From Flexibacter flexilis DSM 6793 (GTDB lineage Bacteria; Bacteroidota; Bacteroidia; Cytophagales; Flexibacteraceae): 64,000 nucleotides of DNA. Below, one piece after another: positions 15,333 to 24,974 of this stretch. Made by a program: the position numbers and the translations under genes. Within the stretch, counting starts at the first letter, position 1. Each line of letters begins with the position of its first letter. Where the stretch lies: the NCBI RefSeq assembly GCF_900112255.1, contig NZ_FOLE01000007.1:208378-272377 (forward strand), in the 5' to 3' direction. Below the pieces are notes generated by a model, which did not search any database, was not told the origin of the DNA, and was given only the letters and a program-made list of their open reading frames with translations.

Positions 15333-18287
15333 ATGTTAAAGAAATGGATCATTGCCAGTGCCATTATCGTAGGATTATCGGCCACACTTCCCGCCCACAC
15401 GACATCTTCGGGACTGTCGCAACACGAGTGGGTGGACAGTGTCTATAATAGTTTGACCCCGCGCCAACGCTTGGGGCAATTGTTTATGGTGGCGGCCTAT
15501 TCCAACAAAGATGCAGCGCACAAACAAGAATTAAGCAAACTTGTTACCGAATACAACATAGGCGGCCTCATCTTTTTTCAGGGTGGCCCTATGCGACAAG
15601 CTCGCATGACCAACGACTTGCAAGCACAAGCCAAAGTGCCAATGCTTATCGGCATGGACGCGGAATGGGGTTTGGCGATGCGCTTGGACAGTACCATTAG
15701 CTTCCCGAGACAAATGACGCTCGGTGCTATCGCCGACAACGCCTATATTTTCAAAATGGGTGCCGAAATTGCTCGCCAATGCAAACGCATGGGCGTACAT
15801 GTCAATTTTGCGCCAGTGGTGGACGTGAACAGCAACCCGAATAACCCAGTTATCGGCATGCGTTCTTTTGGCGAAAGTAAAGAATTGGTGGCCGCCAAAG
15901 GTTCGGCTTATATGCGTGGGTTGCAAAACTATGGTGTAATGGCCAACGCCAAACACTTCCCTGGGCATGGAGACACCGACGCAGACTCGCATATTTCTTT
16001 GCCTGTTATCAAACATTCTAAAGAACGCCTCGACGAGGTAGAACTTTTCCCATTCAAAAGACTAATCGCTGATAGTGTAAAAAGCATTATGGTTGGGCAT
16101 TTGCACGTACCCGCTTACGACAAAGCGAACAACCGCGCCGCTACGCTTTCCAAAAATATCGTTACCAATATTCTCAAAAAACAACTGGGCTTTAAAGGTT
16201 TGATTTTTACCGATGCCCTCAACATGAAAGGTGTAAGTAGCTATTACAAACCCGGTGAAGTAGATGTAAAAGCATTGTTGGCTGGCAATGACGTGTTATT
16301 ATTCGCGGAAGATGTGCCAGAGGCCATTAACCAAATAGAAAAAGCCGTGAAAGGCCGCGACATTCAGGGGAAAGAAATTGAAAAACGCGTAAAGAAAATT
16401 TTGGCGGCCAAATATTGGGCTGGCCTGAACAAATACCAACCTATTGAGCAAAGCAATCTTTACAAAGATTTGCACATGGCGCAGTCTGAGGCTCTCGTAC
16501 AAGAACTTTACGGCAAAGCGGTTACCATTACCAAAAACGATTACAAATGGTTGCCATTTAAGACTTTAGATACCACACGCTTTACTTCGTTGGCGATTGG
16601 TGCAGACAAAACCAACACGTTCCAAAAGATGTTGAGCAACTATGCGCCTTTTGAACATTTTCATACTACTGGCCGCAGCAAAGATTTTGATACGTTGGCC
16701 AGTCGTTTTAAAGGCAAACGCCGCACGATTATCGTGAGTTTCCATAAAATCAATGGCTCATCGTCCAGAAACTACGGCATCAGCGACACGGCAGTGGCTT
16801 TCTTGAAAAAGCTACAAGAAAAACACAATGTAGTAGTAGTGGTATTTGGTAACCCATACAGCTTACGCAACTTCAAGGATTTTCCTGCGGTGGTTTGTGC
16901 TTATGAAGACAACAAATACACACATGCCGTAACGCCTCAAGTGCTGTTCGGAGCTATCGAATCGGAAGCTACTTTGCCCGTAACCGTTGCGCCTAACATG
17001 AAATTAGGAACAGGTTTGCCAACTTTAGCCCTGAACCGTTTGCGCTACGGCTACCCCGAAGAAGTACAGATGAATGGCGATATTTTGGCGCGTATTGATA
17101 GCCTCGCCAACCTGATTATTAAGCAAAAAGCTACACCCGGTTGTCAGGTATTAGTGGCCAAAGATGGCGTAGTGGTGTATGATAAATCATTTGGTTATTT
17201 GACTTACGACACGACACAAGCCGCCGTAAGCGACAGCACGATTTATGACATTGCCTCTATTACGAAAGTAGCTTCCACGTTGCAGGCGGTCATGTATTTG
17301 TACGAACGTGGCAAGCTGGACATTATGGCCAAAGCCTCTGATTATTTGCCTGAGCTGGTAGGCACGAACAAAGAAAGCCTTGTGATTAGTGATATTCTGA
17401 CGCATCAGGCGGGTTTGCAGCCCTATATTCCGTATTGGAAAAAAACCATAAAGTCGGTGTCGGTGAGCGAAGTGTATTACTGCAACAGCAAAGACAATTG
17501 GTTTACCAACGAAGTTGCCCCCGGTATTTTTTCGATGAAAACCATGGAAGATTCACTTTGGATATGGACTATCAAATCGGATTTGCTGGAAAAAAACAAA
17601 CGCGGTGTTTATGATTACAAATACAGCGATTTGGGCTTTTACATTATGAAGCGTGTGGCTGAAAAGCTGCTGGATATGCCCATAGACAAGTTTAATGCCC
17701 AAACATTTTACGACCCGTTGGGGTTGGCAACTATGACGTTTAAACCATTGGAAAAATTTCCTGCTACGATGATTGCCCCCACAGAAAAAGATGTGCTGTT
17801 CAGAGGTAAACTCATACAAGGTACGGTACACGACCAAGGCGCGGCAATGTTTGGGGGTGTGGCTGGTCATGCGGGACTTTTTAGTAACGCGCATGATTTG
17901 GCGGTATTGATGCAAATGAATATGCAAGCGGGCTATTATGGAGGTATTCAGTATTTTGCGCCGTCGGTGATGCCTGTTTTTACCAAAAAATTCTTTGACC
18001 GCAATAGACGCGGGCTGGGTTGGGACAAACCTTTGCCGCGCGGTGGTGGGCCTGTGTCGAAAATGGCTTCGGCTTCTACGTTCGGACATACAGGTTTTAC
18101 GGGTACGGCGGCGTGGGCAGACCCCGACCATGGTTTGGTGTTCATCTTCTTGTCTAATAGGGTATATCCAGATGCCGAAAATGTGAAACTGATTAGCGGC
18201 AATATTCGCCCGAAAATTCAAGATATTATCTATGAGTCCATTTCGGCCAATTACCCGAACGTAATAGGCAAACACGGAACGAATTAA
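15333..18287 (+). CDS. Fusion of GH3 beta-N-acetylglucosaminidase (NagZ-like) and a serine beta-lactamase-like domain
   Basis: 984-residue exported protein. After a signal peptide (about 1-23) a glycoside hydrolase family 3 domain (about 30-375) carries the NagZ-type loop KHFPGHGDTDADSH (207-220, catalytic Asp/His pair) and the nucleophile region FTDALNMKGVS. A GH3 C-terminal-like segment follows (about 400-590). The last third (about 600-970) is a class C beta-lactamase/penicillin-binding-like domain with S642-x-x-K645 (SITK), Y764-S-D and H919-T-G, so all three active-site boxes are intact. Known in Bacteroidota as a two-domain cell-wall recycling hydrolase; predicted to act on muropeptides in the periplasm. 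ATG at 15333 chosen because the signal peptide starts there. Confidence 0.9.
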   Translation: MLKKWIIASAIIVGLSATLPAHTTSSGLSQHEWVDSVYNSLTPRQRLGQLFMVAAYSNKDAAHKQELSKLVTEYNIGGLIFFQGGPMRQARMTNDLQAQAKVPMLIGMDAEWGLAMRLDSTISFPRQMTLGAIADNAYIFKMGAEIARQCKRMGVHVNFAPVVDVNSNPNNPVIGMRSFGESKELVAAKGSAYMRGLQNYGVMANAKHFPGHGDTDADSHISLPVIKHSKERLDEVELFPFKRLIADSVKSIMVGHLHVPAYDKANNRAATLSKNIVTNILKKQLGFKGLIFTDALNMKGVSSYYKPGEVDVKALLAGNDVLLFAEDVPEAINQIEKAVKGRDIQGKEIEKRVKKILAAKYWAGLNKYQPIEQSNLYKDLHMAQSEALVQELYGKAVTITKNDYKWLPFKTLDTTRFTSLAIGADKTNTFQKMLSNYAPFEHFHTTGRSKDFDTLASRFKGKRRTIIVSFHKINGSSSRNYGISDTAVAFLKKLQEKHNVVVVVFGNPYSLRNFKDFPAVVCAYEDNKYTHAVTPQVLFGAIESEATLPVTVAPNMKLGTGLPTLALNRLRYGYPEEVQMNGDILARIDSLANLIIKQKATPGCQVLVAKDGVVVYDKSFGYLTYDTTQAAVSDSTIYDIASITKVASTLQAVMYLYERGKLDIMAKASDYLPELVGTNKESLVISDILTHQAGLQPYIPYWKKTIKSVSVSEVYYCNSKDNWFTNEVAPGIFSMKTMEDSLWIWTIKSDLLEKNKRGVYDYKYSDLGFYIMKRVAEKLLDMPIDKFNAQTFYDPLGLATMTFKPLEKFPATMIAPTEKDVLFRGKLIQGTVHDQGAAMFGGVAGHAGLFSNAHDLAVLMQMNMQAGYYGGIQYFAPSVMPVFTKKFFDRNRRGLGWDKPLPRGGGPVSKMASASTFGHTGFTGTAAWADPDHGLVFIFLSNRVYPDAENVKLISGNIRPKIQDIIYESISANYPNVIGKHGTN

Positions 18288-18294
18288 CCCATAC

Positions 18295-18329
18295 AAAGGC
18301 TTCTCTTGCTAAAAGGGAAGCCTTTTTTT
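18295..18329 (+). terminator. Terminator of the NagZ fusion gene
   Basis: AAAGGCTTC (18295-18303) pairs with GAAGCCTTT (18317-18325), then a T-run. Confidence 0.85.
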
Positions 18330-18377
18330 ATTAAAGTAACGATTGGATACTGACTGCTGTCCGTATTTAATATTCAA

Positions 18378-18412
18378 ACCCCTCCTAAATCCTCCCCAAG
18401 GGGAGGACTTTC
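18378..18412. repeat. Palindromic GC-rich intergenic element
   Basis: Contains CCTCCCCAAGGGGAGG (18391-18406), a 7-bp stem with a 2-base loop, preceded by an extra CCCCTCCTAAAT. GC-rich in an AT-rich gap. From memory, similar words are scattered between genes in many Bacteroidota genomes; only this copy was noticed here. Confidence 0.45.
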
Positions 18413-18436
18413 TACAGAGCAGAAGTTGAACAAAAA

Positions 18437-18476
18437 AACAACCCCTATGGTCTTTCTCGACACTATAGGGGTTGTT
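18437..18476. terminator. Bidirectional terminator between convergent genes
   Basis: AACAACCCCTAT (18437-18448) pairs perfectly with ATAGGGGTTGTT (18465-18476). T-tracts lie on both sides; on the minus strand it ends the gliding-associated protein gene, whose stop is at 18499. Confidence 0.85.
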
Positions 18477-18498
18477 TTTATTTTATTAGCAAACAGAA

Positions 18499-21117
18499 CT
18501 ACGGCAATACATCAACCCAACCTCTATAAGATTTGTTGGTGTATTTGATGGCATAAAAATACGTGCCTGCGGGAACGGGTTTGGCATTCCAAGCAAAATC
18601 GCGTTTGGTATCTCGGAAAACTCTTTTGCCCCAACGATTATAAATTTCAACACTGACGAACTGATTTATACAGTTGTCGGGTGGCAAGTCGGGCAAACGG
18701 AATACATCGTTTTTGGTGTCGCCGTTGGGGGTGGTAACGTTATAGTGCGTAAAATCGCGGTCGGCAGAGTCTTTCACCGTTACAAAAACCGACGAATCCA
18801 TAACAGACAAATTTGGGCAGCCATTGTCCACTAACTCAAACCTGATTTGATAGGGATTGTCGCGTACCAAAGCACAAGTAATTGGCCATTCGAGGGTAGC
18901 GGTAAGCTGCCCGCTTTGGCTGCCATTTTGGGTAAGTGTCGCACCGAGCGCGTCAAAAGAAGTACTATCATCGATCCAACCGCGTATGGTAAGATTATCT
19001 CTTTCTCGATCAATGCCCGACAAGCCAATCGTTACTTTTTGGGTAGGAATGGCCGATACGGAATTGGAAATGCTAATTGCATCATTTACCCTAACATAAT
19101 CAATCTGTACAGAAGGGGCAGTATTCGGAGTGTACAACACATGGAAGGTAATCCAAGTGGTATCCGCTTTGGGGGTTGGGCAACCGTCGTCGGTAACAAC
19201 AAAAGGAATCGTAAAGAGTGTATCGCCTTTGTAGTTACAGGCAGGTGCCCAAATAATATTAGCCGAAACGGGTTGTGTGGCCGAAATAGGAGTAAAGGCA
19301 ATATTATTTTTCAGGATTAAATCTGCCGCCTCCAAATAACTCAGTGTGAGTATATTTGTCCCGTTCGGGTCAGTGCCTGTCAAACTAATGGTTTGGGTTT
19401 GGCCAGCAATAACAGTAACCGAAACATTCTTGTTCGTCATATTATTGACCAAGAGGGTCGGTTGATCATTTGGTTTTTCCTTGACGATCACCACCAGTGT
19501 AAGTGTGTCATTGTGTATGGCCACACAACTACTATCGGATAAGATAAAATCAAAAATAAAAGGGCTATCAGCCGAAGCCGCGCAATTGGTTTGTAATGAG
19601 AAAGTGGAAGCCACGGAGTCTTTTCGCAAATTTCGGGTAGGTAAAGAAAGCGTACCGTTGGTACTGTTCCATTTTACAATGTTAGAACGCAACACTAAAT
19701 AATCATTTTCGGTATCTGTGCCCCGAATATTAGCCGAAAAAGCTTGTCCAGCCGTTACATGAACCGTATCGCGGCGATTGGTTCTTACGGCGTTGCCGCT
19801 GGTTTGGAGTTTGAGGGTTGGAGCGGTATTGGGAGTGGGTTCTATTTTAAATACCAAACGTAGGGTAGTAGATTTGGGGATACTGCAACCGTCGTCGGTG
19901 GCCGTAATATCTATTTTGAATAAAGAGTCGGTCTGGGTGGTAAAGCTACAAGGTCCAAAACAAATGGAAGTCGTAATACTATCTTTCGTTTGCGTAGTAG
20001 TACCCGAAGTAGCGGTAAGGCTAAAAGGATATTGACTTGCCACAAAGTTTACGGGAGTCGCTTTTATTTTCATGGACTGGCTCACGTCCGACCCCAAAGG
20101 CATATCTTTAACCGAGAAACTAAAACAATGACTGTCAGTTGCTTTTATCTCTATAGTATCGCCATTGGTATAAAAACCACCCGTCGCAGGATTCTTGATT
20201 TGTACGGAAGGAGAATTATTAGGCAAACAATCCTTTACAAGCAATTGATAATCACGGCGTACCTGACCAATATAGACACCGTTACGATATTCTTGGCACA
20301 AAATCGAAAAGACAAAAAGCCCCAACGATGTAGGACGCACAGTAAGCAATCCTGTTACGGGATGAATACTTAATGGATTGGGCTGGCTATTCAGGGCATT
20401 AGTTGCACTGTATCCGCCAGCCCAACTTACATTTGAATAAGGGGCGGGATCGGGCGTATTAGGAGCGGGATCTAAAGCAGAACTATACCCATTAAGTGGC
20501 GTAATCATGCTATACACCAAAGAATCGCCGTCGGGGTCAGACCCTGCAAAACTAAAAGAGAAGTCTTCATTGACACAAGCATAATCGCTAAGAGGCGGAA
20601 ACAAAGTAGGAGAGGAATTAATAAAAGCAAGGCCATTTTTGGTTACAGGCGGAAATTCCATATAAAAAACTTGGCCAGCCGCTCCAGAACTCTGAATATT
20701 AGTAATGGTATTGTTTCGGCAACAACGCTGCCAAATGACGTAGTAACCATCAGCACTGTTATAAGTAGTCGCAGGCAAAGAAATCGTTTTTCGATACTTT
20801 AATATTTGTGTACTCAAAGAAGTGGCATTCGAGGCACATTCGGGGTTTGTATAGGCCACAAAAGGTTCTGCGGCAAGTTTATTAAGCATATGACTTTCCA
20901 TAAACACATTATCCGACTTGCGAAAGATAAATACGGTTGCATTGGGGTCTTTTGCTCCCGCACTACCATTAATCGCATCAAAATAGAGATTCATGGTGAG
21001 TTGATAACTGCTACCTGTCAGGTGCACGAGTTCAAACTCTCCACCCACAATATGTGTAGCCCTCGCATTACTCAGCCACCCAAGCAAGAAGAGCAGAATT
21101 AGTCCAAGTTTCTTCAT
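18499..21117 (-). CDS. Gliding-motility/T9SS C-terminal-domain surface protein
   Basis: 872 residues, secreted. Signal peptide (1-20) followed by the N-terminus THIVGGEFELVHLTG, a widespread Bacteroidota surface-protein opening, then repeated immunoglobulin-like units recognisable by recurring NTAPTLKL / NTAPSVQID starts and TDDGC... motifs (about 300-770). The last 90 residues form the gliding-motility-associated C-terminal domain (TIGR04131/CHU_C type): TTPNGDTKNDVFRLPDL, VEIYNRWGKRVF and the GTYFYAIKY strand. That domain is the type B sorting signal of T9SS, so the protein is predicted to be exported and retained on the cell surface. ATG at 21117 preferred to a TTG two codons earlier. Confidence 0.9.
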   Translation of the reverse strand: MKKLGLILLFLLGWLSNARATHIVGGEFELVHLTGSSYQLTMNLYFDAINGSAGAKDPNATVFIFRKSDNVFMESHMLNKLAAEPFVAYTNPECASNATSLSTQILKYRKTISLPATTYNSADGYYVIWQRCCRNNTITNIQSSGAAGQVFYMEFPPVTKNGLAFINSSPTLFPPLSDYACVNEDFSFSFAGSDPDGDSLVYSMITPLNGYSSALDPAPNTPDPAPYSNVSWAGGYSATNALNSQPNPLSIHPVTGLLTVRPTSLGLFVFSILCQEYRNGVYIGQVRRDYQLLVKDCLPNNSPSVQIKNPATGGFYTNGDTIEIKATDSHCFSFSVKDMPLGSDVSQSMKIKATPVNFVASQYPFSLTATSGTTTQTKDSITTSICFGPCSFTTQTDSLFKIDITATDDGCSIPKSTTLRLVFKIEPTPNTAPTLKLQTSGNAVRTNRRDTVHVTAGQAFSANIRGTDTENDYLVLRSNIVKWNSTNGTLSLPTRNLRKDSVASTFSLQTNCAASADSPFIFDFILSDSSCVAIHNDTLTLVVIVKEKPNDQPTLLVNNMTNKNVSVTVIAGQTQTISLTGTDPNGTNILTLSYLEAADLILKNNIAFTPISATQPVSANIIWAPACNYKGDTLFTIPFVVTDDGCPTPKADTTWITFHVLYTPNTAPSVQIDYVRVNDAISISNSVSAIPTQKVTIGLSGIDRERDNLTIRGWIDDSTSFDALGATLTQNGSQSGQLTATLEWPITCALVRDNPYQIRFELVDNGCPNLSVMDSSVFVTVKDSADRDFTHYNVTTPNGDTKNDVFRLPDLPPDNCINQFVSVEIYNRWGKRVFRDTKRDFAWNAKPVPAGTYFYAIKYTNKSYRGWVDVLP

Positions 21118-21187
21118 AAACAAATAGATTTAGTATATAGCTTACCTCTAAACGTAGAGGTGGTTTGAAAGAATATAGCCCAATATA

Positions 21188-21559
21188 CTATTTGACTGTT
21201 TTTTTTGAAAATATTTGGGTAAATAAAAAAAAGGCGATGCCCGCACCAACGCCATCGGCCAAGGCATCCCAAATATCAGCACTGCGCCCAAACGAGGGCT
21301 GAATTATTTCTATCAAAATCCCGAACACCACTGACAGACCTACACTCCAAAAACCGTATTTCTGCGCGTTCATTTTCAAAAAAGCCCAAGCCAACCACCA
21401 TGTTTGTCCGCCAAACAAAAAGATATGTACGAACTTATCCACATTCGGAATAGCCACTAACCAACCAAAACGGGACAAGCCACTGGGCGCGGCCAGCGTC
21501 ATTCGTAAAACAAAAATAGCCCACCCAAAGGCAGGCCACCCATAACGCAATACTTTCAT
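21188..21559 (-). CDS. VanZ-like membrane protein
   Basis: 123 residues, four predicted membrane helices. The VanZ signature is present: PNVDKFVHIFLFGG in the first loop/helix 2 and GILIEIIQPSFGRSADIWDA followed by LADGVGAG in the last helices. The family's molecular role is unknown apart from VanZ-mediated teicoplanin resistance in Gram-positives. It is 13 bases downstream of the polysaccharide deacetylase on the same strand, so the two are probably co-transcribed in an envelope-related unit starting at lptC. A small 7-bp hairpin (21144-21161) separates it from the surface protein gene. Confidence 0.85.
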   Translation of the reverse strand: MKVLRYGWPAFGWAIFVLRMTLAAPSGLSRFGWLVAIPNVDKFVHIFLFGGQTWWLAWAFLKMNAQKYGFWSVGLSVVFGILIEIIQPSFGRSADIWDALADGVGAGIAFFLFTQIFSKKTVK

Positions 21560-21572
21560 TTTCAGTAATCAA

Positions 21573-22220
21573 TTATAAAGTTTCAAAACGCCAACCCGCA
21601 CGCCCAAAGTATTTGAGATAGCGCGGCAACACGTAACGCAAATTTCGTTCGGCTTTCAGGCTATCATGAAAAACGACAATTGAGCCGCATTGCGTATAAC
21701 GAATGGCGTTGCGCAAGCATTTTTCTTCGGACAAGGTTTGGTCAAAATCCGCCGTGAGCACGTCCCACATAATCAGGCGATAATAGGGTTTGAGTGCTTG
21801 CGCCTGCAAGTTGGTAAGGCGACCATAAGGTGGTCTAAAAAGTTTTTTACCTTGACTAAAATATTGTGGTTCAGAAGCTTGTGCTTCCATTTGTTTTTGA
21901 CAAGCCTCTATATTTTCCAGATAAGTTTCTTCTTCCGTTTTCCAGCCGTTGAGGTGGTTAAACGTATGATTGCCAACCTTGTGGCCTTGCGCCAACACAC
22001 GCCCAAACACGTCTGGGTGTTTTTCGATGTTGTGCCCGACACAAAAAAACGTAGCTTTTGCCTTGTGTTTGGCCAGTTCTTCCAACACAAAATCCGTTAC
22101 TTCAGGAATGGGGCCATCGTCAAAAGTTAAGTAAATAGTTTTGGGTGGAGCAGCGGGTACGTCCCAAGCAAATTCTGGCCAAAAGCGTTTGATCAAAATA
22201 TTGGTTTTGTGCCAATACAT
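21573..22220 (-). CDS. Polysaccharide deacetylase (NodB homology, CE4)
   Basis: 215 residues. All CE4 motifs are visible: TFDDGP (catalytic base and metal Asp), HTFNH (metal-binding HxxxH), RPPYGR, MWDVLTADF and IVVFHDS with the final histidine. Predicted to remove N- or O-acetyl groups from a cell-wall polysaccharide; no cleavable signal peptide is obvious at the chosen start, although upstream sequence could add about 23 residues including part of a hydrophobic stretch. ATG at 22218-22220 is chosen because the family fold begins just after it. Located between lptC and the vanZ-like gene. Confidence 0.87.
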   Translation of the reverse strand: MYWHKTNILIKRFWPEFAWDVPAAPPKTIYLTFDDGPIPEVTDFVLEELAKHKAKATFFCVGHNIEKHPDVFGRVLAQGHKVGNHTFNHLNGWKTEEETYLENIEACQKQMEAQASEPQYFSQGKKLFRPPYGRLTNLQAQALKPYYRLIMWDVLTADFDQTLSEEKCLRNAIRYTQCGSIVVFHDSLKAERNLRYVLPRYLKYFGRAGWRFETL

Positions 22221-22307
22221 AAAATAAAAACTAAGCGTGTCTAATTTTTCTGAAATAAAAACCCACAGTTTATGCACAACAGCCAACAATGTGGATAACT
22301 TTGTGGA

Positions 22308-22841
22308 TTAACGAGAAATAACCGCCTCAGGCTTGAGGATTTTGTAGCTGCTAAAATCCTGTGCAGCTGTAAGGCCTGTACCCGTCAAAATATCGAGTTG
22401 TGTGGTGATTCTCACGAACTTATCCGTATAAATACGTTTTTCGATGTGGTTGAATTTAAGCTCTTCACTTTCAAGTTTTTGCTTTTCCACAAAGTTTTCC
22501 ACAACTACATTTCCTGTGGCAAAATAAATACCTGCTTGCTTGTCGTAGCGGGCATAATTGGCCGTTAAATGGGTAGTTTCCACACCTTTTGGGTCAAAAA
22601 AATCTATTTCGATACCTTTGTTAAACTCGCGGTCGCCTGTCTGAAACTCGGTTTGCAACGGAGCTTTCACAATAAGTTTGAGACGCGCCGAATCCGAATA
22701 CACCGTTTCTACATTTTCGGCAATAGCCACAGGCCCCGTATAAATTTTAATTTCATCTAATTGCTTGGTTTTGTGTTCGTTACACGCCCCAAAAGCCACA
22801 GCCAACAGCATTACGCCCAGCCCACGCCCCAAATAATTCAT
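22308..22841 (-). CDS. lptC: LPS export periplasmic protein LptC-like lipoprotein
   Basis: 177 residues. N-terminal lipoprotein signal with lipobox AFGAC (Cys about 20), then a single LptC/OstA-like beta-jellyroll: ARLKLIVKAPLQTEF, EIDFFDPKGVETTHLTAN, ARYDKQAGIYFATGNVVV, IYTDKFVRITT. LptC takes LPS from the LptFG permease and passes it to LptA in the bridge to the outer membrane. Bacteroidota versions are often lipoproteins like this one. No other lpt gene is in the window, but lpxB (lipid A synthesis) is 4 kb away on the other strand. Heads the lptC-deacetylase-vanZ unit. Confidence 0.85.
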   Translation of the reverse strand: MNYLGRGLGVMLLAVAFGACNEHKTKQLDEIKIYTGPVAIAENVETVYSDSARLKLIVKAPLQTEFQTGDREFNKGIEIDFFDPKGVETTHLTANYARYDKQAGIYFATGNVVVENFVEKQKLESEELKFNHIEKRIYTDKFVRITTQLDILTGTGLTAAQDFSSYKILKPEAVISR

Positions 22842-23127
22842 GCGATATTTTTTATAAAATGAAATACAATGTCTTAGCAGTAGTCCCGCGAACGGTGGGC
22901 AAAGTTACAACCTTGATGCCAAAGTTTGCACAAAGGATACATTTTTAATGCTAAAGAATAAGGCTTCAGGCCAAACGCTGCCGCTTATCCGCTAAAAATA
23001 GCATTAGTAACATAATAAATTGTTGGCTACCAAAACTTTTTCGTAAATTTTCCGTTGGTAATAAAAAGGCACAAACAAAGGCCTTCGTTGCCAAAAGGTT
23101 TTTTATCAACAACATAAATATTTGATT

Positions 23128-23778
23128 ATGAGCAAAAAAGCCGCCGCCGCAGAGGAAACTTCCCTACGCGACAAAATCCGTGACAATTACATTGACTTCA
23201 TACTCACCAACGGCCAACGCCCCGCTTCGGTGTACGCTTTTGCCAAGCAATTGGGCATTTCGGAGGCTGATTTTTACACAGAATTTGCCACTTTCGAGGC
23301 CATCGAAAACAGCGTTTGGGCAGATTTGTTTCAGACCACCCTCACGCGCTTGGAAGGCGATGCGCAGTACCAACAATATGGCGCACGCGAAAAACTGCTG
23401 GCCTTTTACTTTACTTGGATAGAAAGTCTCAAAACGCGCCGCAGCTATGTTACGCATTTGCTTGACTCCCAAAACTTGCTTATTACCAAAGATTTAGGTT
23501 TCAAAAAACGTTTTGTGGCCTACGTGCAGGAAATCGTCAATACAGGCGTAGAAAGCGGCGAAGTACAAAAACGTGCTTTTCTGGCCGACAAATACGCCGA
23601 TGCGCTTTGGTTGCAACTGCTTTTTGTGCTAAATTTTTGGGTAAAAGACAATTCTACCAATTTTGAACAAACCGATGCGGCCATCGAAAAAGCAGTAAAT
23701 CTTTCGTTTGACCTGATGGGACACAACGCTTTAGATACGGTTTTCGATTTTGCTAAATTTCTGGTACAGAGTAAATAG
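23128..23778 (+). CDS. TetR-family transcriptional regulator
   Basis: 216 residues. N-terminal helix-turn-helix of TetR type (KIRDNYIDFILTNGQRP, then SVYAFAKQLGISEADFYTEF), followed by an all-helical ligand/dimer domain rich in aromatic residues. The HTH is divergent from the usual TetR consensus, with FAKQLGISEADFY in place of IAxxxGVSxGTLY. ATG at 23128 is preferred to a TTG at 23122. Neighbours are unrelated (lptC diverging, trpD downstream after a terminator), so its target is not evident. The 286-base divergent gap carries a -7-like TAACTTTG for lptC on the minus strand (22900-22907). Confidence 0.82.
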   Translation: MSKKAAAAEETSLRDKIRDNYIDFILTNGQRPASVYAFAKQLGISEADFYTEFATFEAIENSVWADLFQTTLTRLEGDAQYQQYGAREKLLAFYFTWIESLKTRRSYVTHLLDSQNLLITKDLGFKKRFVAYVQEIVNTGVESGEVQKRAFLADKYADALWLQLLFVLNFWVKDNSTNFEQTDAAIEKAVNLSFDLMGHNALDTVFDFAKFLVQSK

Positions 23779-23816
23779 TATTTTCGTTATAAATTCTCAA
23801 TAATTCTCCACTATGT

Positions 23817-23850
23817 AAAAAGTCTGTCGGCAATTTCGGCAGACTTTTTT
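23817..23850 (+). terminator. Terminator of the tetR gene
   Basis: AAAAAGTCTG (23817-23826) pairs with CAGACTTTTT (from 23840), followed by T residues. Confidence 0.85.
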
Positions 23851-23968
23851 ATTGAGGGAATAATGGCTGTGTTATTGGTTTTTTGCTACATTTGAAACAT
23901 TCGGTATTTTTATAACAAAGTATTTGGCTTTTCTAAAATCTTTACCCTAACCCCCAATAACAAAACTT

Positions 23969-24961
23969 ATGAAAGCTATTCTCAATTATCTTTTTGGATA
24001 TAAAAGCCTTTCGCGCGAGCAGGCACAAGACGTACTGACGCGCATGGGGCGTGGCGAGTTCAACGCCTCTCAAATGGCCGCTTTTATGACCGTGTACATG
24101 ATGCGTAACATTACGGTTGAGGAATTGGAAGGTTTCAGAGCCGCCATGCTGGATTTGTGTTTGCCCGTGGAGCTTTCCGAATACGACCCAATGGACGTGT
24201 GTGGCACTGGCGGCGACGGCAAAGACACTTTCAACATTTCCACAACTTCTTCTTTTGTGATTGCTGCCGCAGGCCAACGCGTAGCCAAACACGGCAACTA
24301 TGGCGTTTCGTCGGCTTGTGGGTCTTCTACGGTGATGGAATTTTTGGGGCATCAGTTTACCAACGACACGGACAAGTTGCGCCACAACATGGACGAAGCA
24401 GGCATTTGCTTTCTACACGCGCCACTTTTTCACCCAACCATGAAAAACGTTGCGCCGATTCGGAAAGAATTAGGGGTAAAAACTTTTTTCAATATGCTTG
24501 GCCCAATGGTAAATCCTGCCAAGCCGCGCAAACAATTTGTGGGCGTTTTTAGCTTAGAATTAGCGCGACTATACGCATATTTGTACCAACAAACAGACAA
24601 GCAATTCGGGATTGTGTATGGTTTGGACGGCTACGATGAAATTTCGCTCACAGGCGATTTCAAACTCATTCGCGCCACCGAAGAGCAAATTATTTCGCCC
24701 GAATCGTTGGGGTTTGACCTGCTCAATGCCAATGAGTTGGCGGGCGGGGCTACCGTAAAAGAGTCGGCGGACATTATGCTCAATGTGCTACAAAACAAGG
24801 CCACACCCGCCCAAAAAGCGGCAGTAGAAGCCAATGCGGCGGCGGCACTTTATACGGCATCAGACAAAAACATCTCGTTTGAAGAAGCACTATCGCAAAG
24901 CCGCGAGGCACTGGAAAGCGGCAAGGCTTGGGCTTGTTTTCAAAAAATGATGGCTAACTGA
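23969..24961 (+). CDS. trpD: Anthranilate phosphoribosyltransferase
   Basis: 330 residues, full family length. Catalyses transfer of phosphoribose from PRPP to anthranilate, second step of tryptophan synthesis. Signatures: DVCGTGGDGKDTFNIST (pyrophosphate/PRPP loop), KHGNYGVSSACGS, and RKELGVKTFFNMLGPMVNPA. It stands alone: no other trp gene is adjacent, and the next gene, a FecCD permease, begins 13 bases later. A -7 box TACATTTG is at 23887-23894. The stand-alone position is unusual compared with the common trp operon of this phylum; a second trpD elsewhere cannot be excluded. Confidence 0.93.
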   Translation: MKAILNYLFGYKSLSREQAQDVLTRMGRGEFNASQMAAFMTVYMMRNITVEELEGFRAAMLDLCLPVELSEYDPMDVCGTGGDGKDTFNISTTSSFVIAAAGQRVAKHGNYGVSSACGSSTVMEFLGHQFTNDTDKLRHNMDEAGICFLHAPLFHPTMKNVAPIRKELGVKTFFNMLGPMVNPAKPRKQFVGVFSLELARLYAYLYQQTDKQFGIVYGLDGYDEISLTGDFKLIRATEEQIISPESLGFDLLNANELAGGATVKESADIMLNVLQNKATPAQKAAVEANAAAALYTASDKNISFEEALSQSREALESGKAWACFQKMMAN

Positions 24962-24974
24962 TATTTTTATTTTA

